DNA from: JBBAGC01 sp964491265
Lineage (GTDB): Bacteria > Spirochaetota > UBA4802 > UBA5550
Direction of reading: 5' to 3'
DNA: 64,000 bases
Assembly: GCA_964491265.1 (NCBI GenBank)
Contig: CAZBFP010000002.1
Location: forward strand, 1 to 64,000
Shown here: positions 6,879-16,764 of the stretch, piece after piece
How positions within the stretch are numbered: the stretch's first letter is position 1
How the letters are laid out: each line of letters opens with the position of its first letter
Program-made: the position numbers and the translations under genes
The notes under the pieces: generated by a model
The model's database searches: none
What the model saw: only the letters and a program-made list of their open reading frames with translations
Told to the model about the DNA's origin: nothing

Positions 6879-9872
6879 TTACGCCTTCTCAATATTTACC
6901 AGGAATGATTTAAATTCCGGTATGCCAGTATTTGGATCTCCAATATGCGGTGTCAGCAGGTTACACGCATCACCTGAAGCAGCGCATCCTGAACCGAAAT
7001 GCCAGATCATACCCACCATTTCAATCATTTTGCCGTTAACTTTCAGCGGCTGAATCCTTTCTGTAACAAGCGCGTAAGCGGAAATATCGCCTCTTTTGGA
7101 CCAGATCTTTACTTTATCGCCGTTTTTTATGTTTTTTGATTCAGCAAGTGAAGGGCTGATTTCACAGAACATATTTGGGACAAGCTCATTAAGCCATGAT
7201 GTATTTCTTGTCATGGCTCCTGCCTGCCAGTGTTCAACAACACGATAAGATGTGGCTACATAGGGATATTGTGCTACAGAACCATGTCCTTCTCTTGAAA
7301 GAGCAGTAATAGGTACTGTGGGGTTGAACTGCTGCGAGCTGAAAGTGTGCTTAGCAGGAGTTTCAAAAGGCTCATAATGTTCAGGGAATGGCCCGTCAGC
7401 AAGTACCGGTGTAAAGAGTCTTCCCACACCTTCAGGTATCATAATAAAGGGGTGTTTCTCACCAGGTCCGCCGCCGCCGTCAACAACGTCTCCAACCCAC
7501 TTTTTGCCGTCCCATTTAATAACAGCTTTTTTCGGATTCCATGGCTCACCCTTGGTGTTAACACTTGCCCTGTTGTAGATGATTCTTCTGTTTACAGGCC
7601 AGCACCATGCCCATTCAGGATACATTTCCAGCTTATTGGAGGCATCCTTAGGTCCTCTACGAGCCATCTGGTTACCTTTCTCTGTGTAGCTCCCTGCATA
7701 TATCCAGTTGCCGCACACGGTAGAACCGTCATCTTTAAGTTTCCCGAATGTATCAATCTGCTTTCCCCGTTTGCCGTCAGGCCCAACTTCATAGCCATTG
7801 ATCTCTTTTGCTACAACGTGAGGATCGCATTTTTTGTCATCCGGACTGTTTCTAAAGTTCCAGAATGCTTTAAGAATCGGATCAGGGTTAGCGGTTTTCT
7901 TCCCTCCCTTCACATCATCTTCATAAAGTTTTTTTACTCTTGTGAAAAGACCGTCAAGAAGATCGAGATCTGAAATTGCATCCCCTTCAGCATGCTTGGC
8001 CATATATCTCCACTGGGCCCATCTTCCTGAGTTGGATACGCTTCCTTCTTTCTCAACAGATGCTTCCATGGGGAGAAGGAATACTTCAGTTTTGATATTC
8101 TTCGGGTTAACACCAGGGGCTTTCCAGAAGACAGATGTATCTGTTTCAAAAATGTCTGCACATACAAGCCAGTCAAGCTTTGCCAGGCCTGCTGCAACAA
8201 TATTTGAGTTTGGAGATCCAACTACAGGGTTTGTCCCCATCATTATTGCCCCTTTATGATCACCTTTGTACATGTCTTCAAACAGAACAGGCATTGGTGT
8301 AGGTTTATGAGCCTTGGGAAGAAGATCGTAGCAGAAATCATTCTCCTTTGTTGCATTTTCACCAAACCAGGCCTTAAGCATACTGACCACATATTTAGGT
8401 CTGTGCTGCCACCAGTTTACACTCATGGGATCATTGGAAACAGGTGTGCTGTTCTTAATATATGTTTCGAAATTGATATCTTTTCCGATAACCGGAGCAG
8501 GATTATATCCCGGCAGGATATGCCAGAGCAGAGCATGGTCAGTAGATCCCTGAACATTTGCTTCACCCCTGAGAGCATTGATCCCGCCCCCTGCCATCCC
8601 CATATTACCCATAAGCATCTGGAGAATGGAGTAACAGCGGATATTCTGAACACCCACTGTATGCTGGGTTGTACCCATGGCGTACATAATTGTTGCTACC
8701 CTGTCAGGTTTGTGTGTTGAACAGAAGAGTTCAGCAACTTTCTGAAAGGCATTGACCGGACATCCTGTTATTTCACTAACTCTTTCAGGTGTATATCTCT
8801 GGAAGTGTTTTTTCATGAGCTGGTAAACGCAGTTAGGATCCTGAAGTGTAGTGTCCCTCTTCGCGATCCCCTTGTCATCAACCTGGTACTTCCATGTGTC
8901 AGCTGAATATTTACGGTTACCTCTGTCATATCCGCTGAAAAGGCCATCATTAAACCCGTATTTCGGATTAATCAGATAAGATGCGTTTGTATACTCAATA
9001 ACGTATTCTTTCTGGATAAGGTCATTATCAAGGGCATATTTAATTATACCATTGAGAAATGCAATATCAGTACCTGGTCTTATTGGCGCATATAGATCTG
9101 CCAGAGATGTTGTTCTTGTTATTCGAGGGTCAACACTGATCAGTTTCCCCCCTTTCTCCCTTGCCTTTTCAACATATTTGAAGGAGATCGGGTGGTTTTC
9201 AGCAGCATTACTACCCATAATAAGGATTACATCTGCGAACTGGATATCATTCCAGTGATTTGTCATTGCTCCACGACCAAAAGTAGCCGCCAAACTGGCG
9301 ACAGTAGAGCTGTGTCAAATCCGGGCCTGATGTTCAAGGTATGTTATACCCATTAAACGGGCAAACTTACTCCAGGCATAGCACTCTTCACTGTCAAGGG
9401 CAGCCCCGCCAAGACCAACAAGACCTGCTGTTCTGTTTACCGGGTTATTATTTACCTTTTCAATAAATGTTTTATCACGAACATCTTTGATTCTTTCTGA
9501 GATCATTTTAAAAGCCTGATCCCATGTAATCTCTTCGAATTCAGTTCCGCCCGGCTTACGGTATTGAACCTTGTCCAGACGTCTCTTGTAGGGGTTATTT
9601 GCCAGCTGATAAATAGAAGCGCCCTTTGCACACAGGCTCCCTCTGTTTATCGGGTGATCCGGATCTCCCTCAATGTTTATGATGTTTCCGTCTTTTGCAG
9701 AAACGATTAAGCTGCACCCAACTCCGCAATAAGGGCAGATTGTTGTGGTTTCCCGCGCCCCTTTAAGTTTGTCAGTGGGTTTGCAGCCAGTAAGGAAGGA
9801 GGTCCCCCCTAAAAATGCCCCGGCAGCTGTCGCACCTGACAGCTTCAGGAAATTTCTTCTGGTAACAGGCAT
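6879..9872 (-). CDS. fdhA: Selenocysteine formate dehydrogenase, catalytic subunit
   Basis: One 997-residue protein read through an in-frame TGA at 9317-9315 (codon 186). The context EHQARI-U-HSSTVASLAATFGRG aligns with the FdnG/FdoG active site, where selenocysteine ligates molybdenum or tungsten. A Tat signal is present (RRNFLKLSG, residues 5-13) and ends in LTGC, a possible lipobox. The [4Fe-4S] site uses Cys46, 49, 53 and 81. The molybdopterin-binding domains follow through to GDKVKIWSKRGDISAYALVT near the C terminus. It oxidises formate to CO2 in the periplasm. Start ATG with GGAGGATAATT upstream. A simple gene caller would split this into two genes. Confidence 0.95.
9286..9302 (-). promoter_or_regulatory. 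SECIS-like hairpin for selenocysteine insertion
   Basis: In the mRNA the stem GUCGCCA pairs with UGGCGGC around a GUU apical loop. It begins 12 nt after the UGA codon, the spacing typical of bacterial SECIS elements bound by SelB. The sequence also codes for the conserved residues after Sec. Folding was done by eye. Confidence 0.75.
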
Positions 9873-10088
9873 AATTATCCTCCTGGATAGTTTTGTGTTG
9901 TTTTAATTTCTTTAGAGTCATATATCATAATAAAGTTAAGTCATTATTATATGGGAATATGAATCTAGTCGAAAAAGAACCATTATTTTTTTTATATATA
10001 CAACCTGTAAATTTTATCAGGTGAAACCTGTGTGTCAAATTAATTTTAGTAAAAAAATTTCTTAATGAAGAAATAAACGTAATTAAAA

Positions 10089-10210
10089 TCAGTGTTATTT
10101 TCTTAACTTTTTTTAAAATAAAATGCTCTAATATCGCCGCCACTGCAGGCGGCGGGGATATGGTAAACATCATTATTGCACTAAAAAAAATCTTCAGGGG
10201 TAATTACTGA
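10089..10210 (+). repeat. Family A repeat
   Basis: 122 bp. Left end TCAGTGTTATTTTCTTAAC, arm TAAAATAAAATGCTCTAATA, imperfect GC hairpin near 10131-10162, then AAACATCATTATTGCACTAA and right end TTCAGGGGTAATTACTGA. It lies in the 565-bp gap between the fdh operon and the CheB/CheR gene. The rest of that gap is AT-rich with no other recognised element. Confidence 0.8.
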
Positions 10211-10437
10211 ATTAATATTATCCTTAAATTTTATTTATATCCTGTAATTATACATTTAAGTAAAATTGCTGTAAATTTCACTCTCTATGAGAATTTTTAT
10301 TTGATGGATCAAAAAATTTAATCGCTGAATTCGATTATTGTTGATAAATTATATTATCTTAATTTATGTTTATTCTTTATATTGTGTTCAAATTTTAATC
10401 AATGCTTAATCCTTAAAATTATCTCTAAGGCGGGTGT

Positions 10438-13400
10438 ATGGGAAAAAATAAATCAAATGCAGAAAAAGAGGAACCTAAGGGTAATCCTTCCCATTATGCA
10501 GCTATAGGGGCATCTGCAGGGGGGCTTGAAGCTATAGAGACCTTTTTCTCCAATATGCCCCCTGTAAGCGGCATGGCATTTATTGTTATTCAGCATCTAT
10601 CGCCCGATTATAAAAGCCTTATGGTTGAACTTTTATCAAAAAAAACCAGGATGCCGGTTCACAGGGCAGAGGACGGTATGACAGTTGAGCGGGATAATGT
10701 TTATCTTATACCCCCCAGGAAAAACCTGTCGATTTTCCATGGAAAGCTTATCCTCAGTGATCAGGATCATAACAGGGGGCTTAATCTTCCGATTGATATA
10801 TTTCTTCATTCATTAAGTGAAGATCAGGGTGAAAAGGGGATAGCAATTATCCTTTCAGGTACAGGCAGTGACGGCATGCGGGGTGTAAGAGCAATAAAAG
10901 AGTATAATGGCATGGTTATGGTGCAGGATGAAAAAACCGCCAAGTTTGACGGTATGCCCCGTTCAGCAATTAATACAGGACTTGCTGATTTTATTCTCCC
11001 TCCGGAAGAGATGCCGGAACAGCTTCTTCTGTTTATTAAACACCCCTATGTGGCAAAGCCTGAACTGACTGAAAGGCTCCTTGATGACGATGACGGGCTT
11101 TCTAAACTTTTTGCAATATTGAGGGATAAGTTTAAGGTCGATTTTACCAATTATAAGCCCAGTACTGTGCTGCGCAGAATTGAAAGACGTATGACAATTA
11201 ATCATGTTGAGGATATTAAAGAATATGTTTCCTTTCTTGTTAATTTCCCCGGTGAGACTGCAGCTCTCTTCAGGGAGCTGCTTATCGGGGTAACCAGGTT
11301 TTTCAGAGATACGGAAGTTTTTGATTATCTCGGAGAATCGGTTTTTCCTGAAGTTCTTAAAGGGAGAGCCAACAGGGAATTAAGGTTCTGGGTGGCAGGA
11401 TGTTCAACCGGTGAGGAGGCATACAGTATTGCTATCCTTTTAAGGGAATGTATGGAGAGCATGGGGGTTGTTCATGATGTTAAGATTTTTGCAACTGATG
11501 TTGACAGTAACGCGATTCAGTTTGCAGCAAACGGTACCTATCCGGAAAGCATAGCTGCTGATGTTTCCCCGAAGCTTTTAGCTAAATATTTCCATAAAAG
11601 AGAGGAATCTTTCCAGATAGCCAGAACAATCCGTGAAATGGTGGTTTTTGCCCCTCATAATCTTATTAAAGATCCCCCATTTACTAATATCGATTTTATC
11701 AGCTGCAGGAATCTTCTTATTTATCTCCAGCCCGTTCTACAGCAGAAGGTTATAGAGTTTTTTAATTTCTCTCTTAAATCAGAGGGGATACTGCTCCTGG
11801 GAACCAGTGAAACTACAGGGGATATGGCCGATTTTTTCAATTCCCTTAATCATAAGCTGAAAATATTTAAATCAAAAGGGAAGGTAAGGCAGATTACAGA
11901 TGTTGCTCATATCTCCGATATACCGGGGAGAAGATCGGGCGGGTATACTGCATCATTTCATGGACCCGGAAAACATTCAAGGATGGGGGAGGAGGAGAGG
12001 ATACTGGACAGGCTTATTGAAGCTGTGAGCAGTGATTATTTCCCTCTTGTACTTATAGTTAACGAATCACTTGAGGTGCTTCATATAATAGGGGATGTAA
12101 AAGATTATTTCAAACTCCCTTCAGGGAAACTCCTGAATGATATATCAAGGATGGCTTCAAGGGAGCTGGCAATCCCTGTGTCAACCGGGATCCCCAAGGT
12201 TTTCAGGGAGAAGAAGGATTTAAAGTTTTCAAATATTCAGATTAAGCAGGGGGAGCAGGGTGCAGTGATTGATCTTCTCATAAAGCCTCTCCCGGGGAAA
12301 AAAGGGCAGGATCAGCTTGCAGCTGTATTTATTATTGAAACAACAAGAGTAAAAAACCAGGACCAGGATCAGATAATTCAGACCTTTGACCTGTCAAAGG
12401 AGGCGGAGGAGCATATCAATGATCTTGAGCAGGAGCTTCAGTTTACAAGGGAGAATCTCCAGGCTACAATAGAGGAGCTGGAAACTTCAAATGAGGAACT
12501 CCAGGCAACAAACGAGGAGCTTCTTGCAAGCAATGAGGAGCTCCAGTCAACTAATGAGGAGCTTCAGTCAACCAATGAGGAGCTTTATACAGTAAACGCC
12601 GAATATCATAAAAAGATTATTGAGCTTACTGAGATATATAATGACCTGGATAATGTTTTAACTGCTTCGCAGATAGGGAAAATGATACTTGATGAGAATC
12701 TGGAAGTAAGGAGATTTTCGAAAGAAATCAGCAATGTTTTTAAACTCCTGGGAAATGATATGGGCAGGCCTATTACACATATAACTCACTATATAAAAAA
12801 TTTCGACCCTGTCACTGTTATAAAAAAAGTACAGCAGACTCATGAACACTACTCTTCAGAAGTTGAAACAATTGATGGAAGAATATTTCTCATGAGGGTG
12901 ATACCTTATAAAGTGGGACCCGATTCCTTTTCAGGTACAGTAGTATCATTTGTGGATATTACCGAGATAAATGCGGCAAAAAAAGAATTGCTTGAAAAAG
13001 ATTCAGCTCTTGAAGAAACAGCTTCACTTGCAAAGGTTGGGTGGTGGAAATATGTCAATGAATCGGGGGAGCATACCTGGTCAGATGAGGTTTACCGGAT
13101 TCACGAAGTTGAGCCGGGGAAAAAATTTACCCCTGAAGAGGGGATAACTTTTTATCATGTTGATGACAGAGAGATCATCAGTAAATCCTTCAATAGTGTT
13201 ATTAGTGAGGGGATCCCCTATGACCTGACCTTGAGAATAATTACTGCAAAGGGTAATCTCAGGTGGATAAGAACAATAGGGAAACCGGTATTGGAGGATG
13301 GTACAATTACCGGTGTATTCGGTGTTTTTCAGGATATAACAACAATTACGGAGGCGCGGCAAACCCTGCTGGAGAGCAGGGAATTATTCTCCAGGGTGGC

Positions 13401-13767
13401 TAACTCCTCTCCGGCACTTGTCTGGATAGCAGGTCTGGATAAGGGGTGTACATGGTTTAATGAGCCATGGCTCAGATTTACAGGGAGAACAATGGAGCAG
13501 GAACTGGGCGCAGGCTGGACTGAGGGGGTTCACCCGGACGACTATGACAGATGTATGGAGATCTATACAGGTGCATTTGACAGGCGTGAGTCTTTCAGTA
13601 TGGAGTACAGGCTTAGAAGATTTGATAATGTCTATAGATGGATTTATGATCAGGGTCAGCCATATTCCGGTAAAAGCGGAGAATTTCTCGGTTATATAGG
13701 TTCATGCCTGGACATTACAGATTTGAAAAATGCTGAATATATTTTTAAAGAAAAAAAGAATTTTTAA
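10438..13767 (+). CDS. CheB-CheR-PAS hybrid sensory protein
   Basis: 1109 residues. Residues 1-195 form a CheB methylesterase domain with the triad Ser26 (GASAGG), His53 (QHLSPDYKS) and Asp145 (GTGSDGMRG). About 210-470 is a CheR methyltransferase with FWVAGCSTGEEAYSIA and FATDVDSNAIQ. A coiled coil at about 660-725 repeats SNEELQ/TNEEL. PAS domains follow, at least two clear ones in 850-1100, each ending in a PAC-like segment (GVFGVFQDITTITEA). No receiver and no kinase domain is present, so output probably passes to the histidine kinase 18 bp downstream. Such hybrids are known in many bacteria; the signal is unknown. Confidence 0.92.
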   Translation: MGKNKSNAEKEEPKGNPSHYAAIGASAGGLEAIETFFSNMPPVSGMAFIVIQHLSPDYKSLMVELLSKKTRMPVHRAEDGMTVERDNVYLIPPRKNLSIFHGKLILSDQDHNRGLNLPIDIFLHSLSEDQGEKGIAIILSGTGSDGMRGVRAIKEYNGMVMVQDEKTAKFDGMPRSAINTGLADFILPPEEMPEQLLLFIKHPYVAKPELTERLLDDDDGLSKLFAILRDKFKVDFTNYKPSTVLRRIERRMTINHVEDIKEYVSFLVNFPGETAALFRELLIGVTRFFRDTEVFDYLGESVFPEVLKGRANRELRFWVAGCSTGEEAYSIAILLRECMESMGVVHDVKIFATDVDSNAIQFAANGTYPESIAADVSPKLLAKYFHKREESFQIARTIREMVVFAPHNLIKDPPFTNIDFISCRNLLIYLQPVLQQKVIEFFNFSLKSEGILLLGTSETTGDMADFFNSLNHKLKIFKSKGKVRQITDVAHISDIPGRRSGGYTASFHGPGKHSRMGEEERILDRLIEAVSSDYFPLVLIVNESLEVLHIIGDVKDYFKLPSGKLLNDISRMASRELAIPVSTGIPKVFREKKDLKFSNIQIKQGEQGAVIDLLIKPLPGKKGQDQLAAVFIIETTRVKNQDQDQIIQTFDLSKEAEEHINDLEQELQFTRENLQATIEELETSNEELQATNEELLASNEELQSTNEELQSTNEELYTVNAEYHKKIIELTEIYNDLDNVLTASQIGKMILDENLEVRRFSKEISNVFKLLGNDMGRPITHITHYIKNFDPVTVIKKVQQTHEHYSSEVETIDGRIFLMRVIPYKVGPDSFSGTVVSFVDITEINAAKKELLEKDSALEETASLAKVGWWKYVNESGEHTWSDEVYRIHEVEPGKKFTPEEGITFYHVDDREIISKSFNSVISEGIPYDLTLRIITAKGNLRWIRTIGKPVLEDGTITGVFGVFQDITTITEARQTLLESRELFSRVANSSPALVWIAGLDKGCTWFNEPWLRFTGRTMEQELGAGWTEGVHPDDYDRCMEIYTGAFDRRESFSMEYRLRRFDNVYRWIYDQGQPYSGKSGEFLGYIGSCLDITDLKNAEYIFKEKKNF

Positions 13768-13785
13768 AGTAATCCGGAGCATATA

Positions 13786-15360
13786 ATGAGTAGAGAAAAA
13801 TCAGACATTAAATCTCTTCTTAAAAAGGCGGAAGATGAATTGAAAAAAAATCCGGAATTAATGAATACACTTTCCGGCAGAGATACGCAGGCGCTTATTC
13901 ATGATTTAAAGGTTCATCAGATTGAACTTGAAATGCAGAATGAGGAACTGAGAAGAACACAGAAGGAACTGGAGAAAACAAAAAATATTTATGCAGGTTT
14001 ATATAATCAGGCCCCTATGGGATATGTGAGTCTGGACAGTAATGGTATAATTATCAAATCGAATCAGACTTTTGCAGAGATGACAGGGGAGGAGGTGTCA
14101 TCAATTCACGGGAAAGGTTTTGTAGATTTTCTTTCTGAGGAGAGCCGGAGAATTTTTCTTGGAAGATATAATGCTTTTTTTAAAAATCCTGAAGGTAAAA
14201 GCATGGATGTTTTTATAAGAAAGGGCGGCACCGAATCTGCTGCAAGAATCAACGGGAAGCAGGACACTATTACATCTGCGGCAAATGAGGATGAAAAGGG
14301 GAAGAGGGATCTGCTGCTCCTTATTATAACCGATATATGTGAACAGAAAAAAATTGAAGAGGCTCTGCAGGAATCGGAAAAGAGATACAGGACACTGTTT
14401 GAAAATGCAGGGGACGCAATAATGATCCATGATTACCAGGGGAGAATTCTTGAAGTGAACAGGGTTGCATGTGAAAGATTAGTATACGCGAAGGAGGAGT
14501 TTGCAGGCCTTCATCTGACAGATATTGATGCTAATCAATTTTTAGAGAAAATTAATGAAAGATTAAAAGAATTAATGGAGAAGAAATATCTTGTCTTTGA
14601 ATCGGATCATAAAAGCAAAACCGGGAAGATAATCCCTGTGGAAATCAGCTGCAGAGAAATAGAGTATAAAGGTGAGCCTGCTGTTCTTTCAATATCAAGG
14701 GATATAACAGAGAGGCGGGAGGCGGATGAAAAAATCCGGAGTCTTTTGACTGATAAGGAGATCCTCTTAAAAGAGGTTCATCATAGAATAAAGAATAACA
14801 TGAATACTATTGCGGGGCTTTTATATATCCAGGCAGAAACATTGAATGATGCTTCAGGCGCTGCTGCAATTCAGGATGCCAGAAACAGGGTTCTTATTAT
14901 GATGAATCTATACGACAGGCTTTATCGATCATCAGATTTCAGAAATGTCTCCACTGACGAGTATCTTAATGCCCTGATTGATGAAATATCATTTTCATAT
15001 TCAGACACAAATGGGATAACTATTGAGCGGGAATTTGATGATTTTGTAATTGATTCCAAACTTCTTTTCCCTGCAGGGATGATAATAAATGAGCTCATTT
15101 CAAATGCTGTTAAATACGCCTTCCCCTCAGGGAGCGGCGGGGTTATCAGGGTATATTTTACAAGACCGGTAAGAAACCTGGTTTCTCTTATCGTTTCTGA
15201 CGACGGTGTCGGTCTGCCTGAGGGTTTGGATCTGGAAAACTCAACCGGGTTCGGTTTGAATCTGGTTCATATGCTGGTGACCCAGCTGAAGGGGAGTGCG
15301 GATATAATGCGGAGCAATGGTACTATTTTCAGGATCACTTTTCCGCTTGAGGTGGAGTAG
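13786..15360 (+). CDS. PAS histidine kinase (HisKA_2 type)
   Basis: 524 residues, apparently soluble. The N-terminal helical segment (about 1-65) has the pattern IHDLKVHQIELEMQNEELRR. Two PAS domains follow, at about 70-185 and 195-305. Dimerisation and phosphoacceptor box is LLKEVHHRIKNNMNTIAGLL, the HisKA_2/HWE-related form. The ATPase domain has NELISNAVKYAFP (N box) and VSDDGVGLPEG and GFGLNLVHML (G boxes). It lies 18 bp after the CheB-CheR-PAS gene, surely one operon. No response regulator gene is adjacent, so its target is not visible. Confidence 0.92.
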   Translation: MSREKSDIKSLLKKAEDELKKNPELMNTLSGRDTQALIHDLKVHQIELEMQNEELRRTQKELEKTKNIYAGLYNQAPMGYVSLDSNGIIIKSNQTFAEMTGEEVSSIHGKGFVDFLSEESRRIFLGRYNAFFKNPEGKSMDVFIRKGGTESAARINGKQDTITSAANEDEKGKRDLLLLIITDICEQKKIEEALQESEKRYRTLFENAGDAIMIHDYQGRILEVNRVACERLVYAKEEFAGLHLTDIDANQFLEKINERLKELMEKKYLVFESDHKSKTGKIIPVEISCREIEYKGEPAVLSISRDITERREADEKIRSLLTDKEILLKEVHHRIKNNMNTIAGLLYIQAETLNDASGAAAIQDARNRVLIMMNLYDRLYRSSDFRNVSTDEYLNALIDEISFSYSDTNGITIEREFDDFVIDSKLLFPAGMIINELISNAVKYAFPSGSGGVIRVYFTRPVRNLVSLIVSDDGVGLPEGLDLENSTGFGLNLVHMLVTQLKGSADIMRSNGTIFRITFPLEVE

Positions 15361-15394
15361 TATTTTAATATGATTTCAGGTTTCTATTTATTCT

Positions 15395-15877
15395 TCAGGC
15401 GCTGAATTTACGGATAAAAAGTTTTTCAGCTTCTGTATTTCCAATAAGTATTATTTCATCTTCAGGCATAAAGGGTAATGCGGGGTCAGGATTTATAGAT
15501 GTACCTGCTCTGCTTTTTACTGCCACTACTGTACATCCGGTTTCCTGACGTATCCGTGACTGTATAAATGTAAAGGGGAGAAGTACAAGGAGAAAAATAA
15601 CCCCTGAGAGAAGAACAATGATTGAAAAGATTCTTCCTAAATCAGAAGTAAATGTAATATCACCAAAGCCAAGGGTGGACATTACTGTGAGTGTCCAGTA
15701 AAATCCTGTGACCCATGTGTAATATTCCCCTTCCAGCTCCATAATAAAGTGGAAAAGAATGCTGTAAAAAGTTATGAGTGATAGAAGTATAATAATAAAT
15801 CGAATAAGGAGGCGTATGTTCCTTCTTGTGCTTTTGCTTTGAAGGAAAAAAGCAAGTTGTGAACTCAGGAATTTCAT
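15395..15877 (-). CDS. Two-TM K+ channel-like protein fused directly to an RCK_C-like tail
   Basis: 160 residues. Helix 1 at about 20-45, pore loop with WTLTVMSTLGFGDITF (a TxGFGD filter in place of TVGYGD), helix 2 at about 85-107. Then, with no Rossmann RCK_N domain, comes a short region like TrkA_C/RCK_C (GCTVVAVKSRAGTSINPDP...EDEIILIGNTEAEKLFIRKF). Usual Kch/YugO proteins have about 130 more residues between these parts. Potassium transport is the best guess for function. It follows the ZIP transporter gene by 7 bp on the minus strand, so the two probably form an operon. Confidence 0.8.
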   Translation of the reverse strand: MKFLSSQLAFFLQSKSTRRNIRLLIRFIIILLSLITFYSILFHFIMELEGEYYTWVTGFYWTLTVMSTLGFGDITFTSDLGRIFSIIVLLSGVIFLLVLLPFTFIQSRIRQETGCTVVAVKSRAGTSINPDPALPFMPEDEIILIGNTEAEKLFIRKFSA

Positions 15878-15884
15878 GTAATAA

Positions 15885-16697
15885 TTATACCATCACAACA
15901 AGACTGATAGCCATAACAGCCATACCTGAAATAAGGCCGTAAATCGCTATGTGATGTTCCCCATATTTTTCAGCTGTGGGGAGAAGCTCATCCAGTGAAA
16001 TATAAACCATTATACCTGCAACTGATGCAAAGATTACCCCGAAAACAGCATCATTCATAAAGGGGAGAAGGATAAAGAATCCCACCAGCGCACCAATAGG
16101 TTCTGCAAGTCCTGATAAAAATGAGAGGGTAAATGCTTTTCTTTTACTACCGGTTGCATAATATACAGGAACAGAAATGGCAATACCCTCAGGGATATTG
16201 TGTATTGCAACAGCTATCGCAATGCTTACGCCTATTGCCGGGTCATTCATAGCTCCGATAAATGTTGCAAGTCCTTCAGGGAAATTATGTATACCGATGG
16301 CAAGTGCCGAAAAAAGACCCATGCGCATTAAATCTTCTTTATTGCGGTGTTGCTTGCCGTTCATTTCCCCTATGCTTTTAACTTCGTGGGGATTTTCAGC
16401 ATTGGGGACAAATTTGTCGATAATTCCTATAATTCCCACACCTGCAAAGAATGCAAGGGTTGTATATAAATATCCGGCAAATTCGCCGTAGAAAGATGAC
16501 AAAGATTCATTAGCTTTTGGAAAAATTTCAATAAATGAAACATATATCATAACACCTGCTGAAAAACCGAGGGCGCCTGACAGAAAAGGAGGGCTTACCT
16601 CTTTTTTAAAAAAAGCAAGAGCGCTTCCTACTCCTGTTGCTAGTCCTGCGAAAAGAGTTAGTGTAAATGCAAATAATATATGATCGTAATCCATCAA
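15885..16697 (-). CDS. zupT: ZIP family zinc transporter
   Basis: 270 residues, eight hydrophobic segments, with the ZIP metal-binding motifs HNFPEGLATF and HNIPEGIAISVPVYY in helices 4 and 5. A charged cytoplasmic loop at about 105-125 (NEMNGKQHRNKED) is modestly His-containing. This matches ZupT, which imports Zn(II) and other divalent metals across the inner membrane. The length is typical (about 257-270). It is upstream of the channel-like gene. No Zur site was recognised. Confidence 0.9.
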   Translation of the reverse strand: MMDYDHILFAFTLTLFAGLATGVGSALAFFKKEVSPPFLSGALGFSAGVMIYVSFIEIFPKANESLSSFYGEFAGYLYTTLAFFAGVGIIGIIDKFVPNAENPHEVKSIGEMNGKQHRNKEDLMRMGLFSALAIGIHNFPEGLATFIGAMNDPAIGVSIAIAVAIHNIPEGIAISVPVYYATGSKRKAFTLSFLSGLAEPIGALVGFFILLPFMNDAVFGVIFASVAGIMVYISLDELLPTAEKYGEHHIAIYGLISGMAVMAISLVVMV

Positions 16698-16764
16698 TCT
16701 TCCTTCTAATATCTGAGCTGATACTTAATTATCTGTAAAAAAGAGCTGGAAGTCCAGTATAATT

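Noticed and set aside
7347..7973. 208-codon frame on the plus strand inside fdhA
   Set aside because: It is antisense to a well-supported gene and has no recognisable start or domain.
9315..9872. A separate 185-aa molybdopterin oxidoreductase ORF next to the 804-aa ORF 6879-9293
   Set aside because: The two are one gene joined by an in-frame TGA that codes for selenocysteine; the flanking residues match the FdnG active site.
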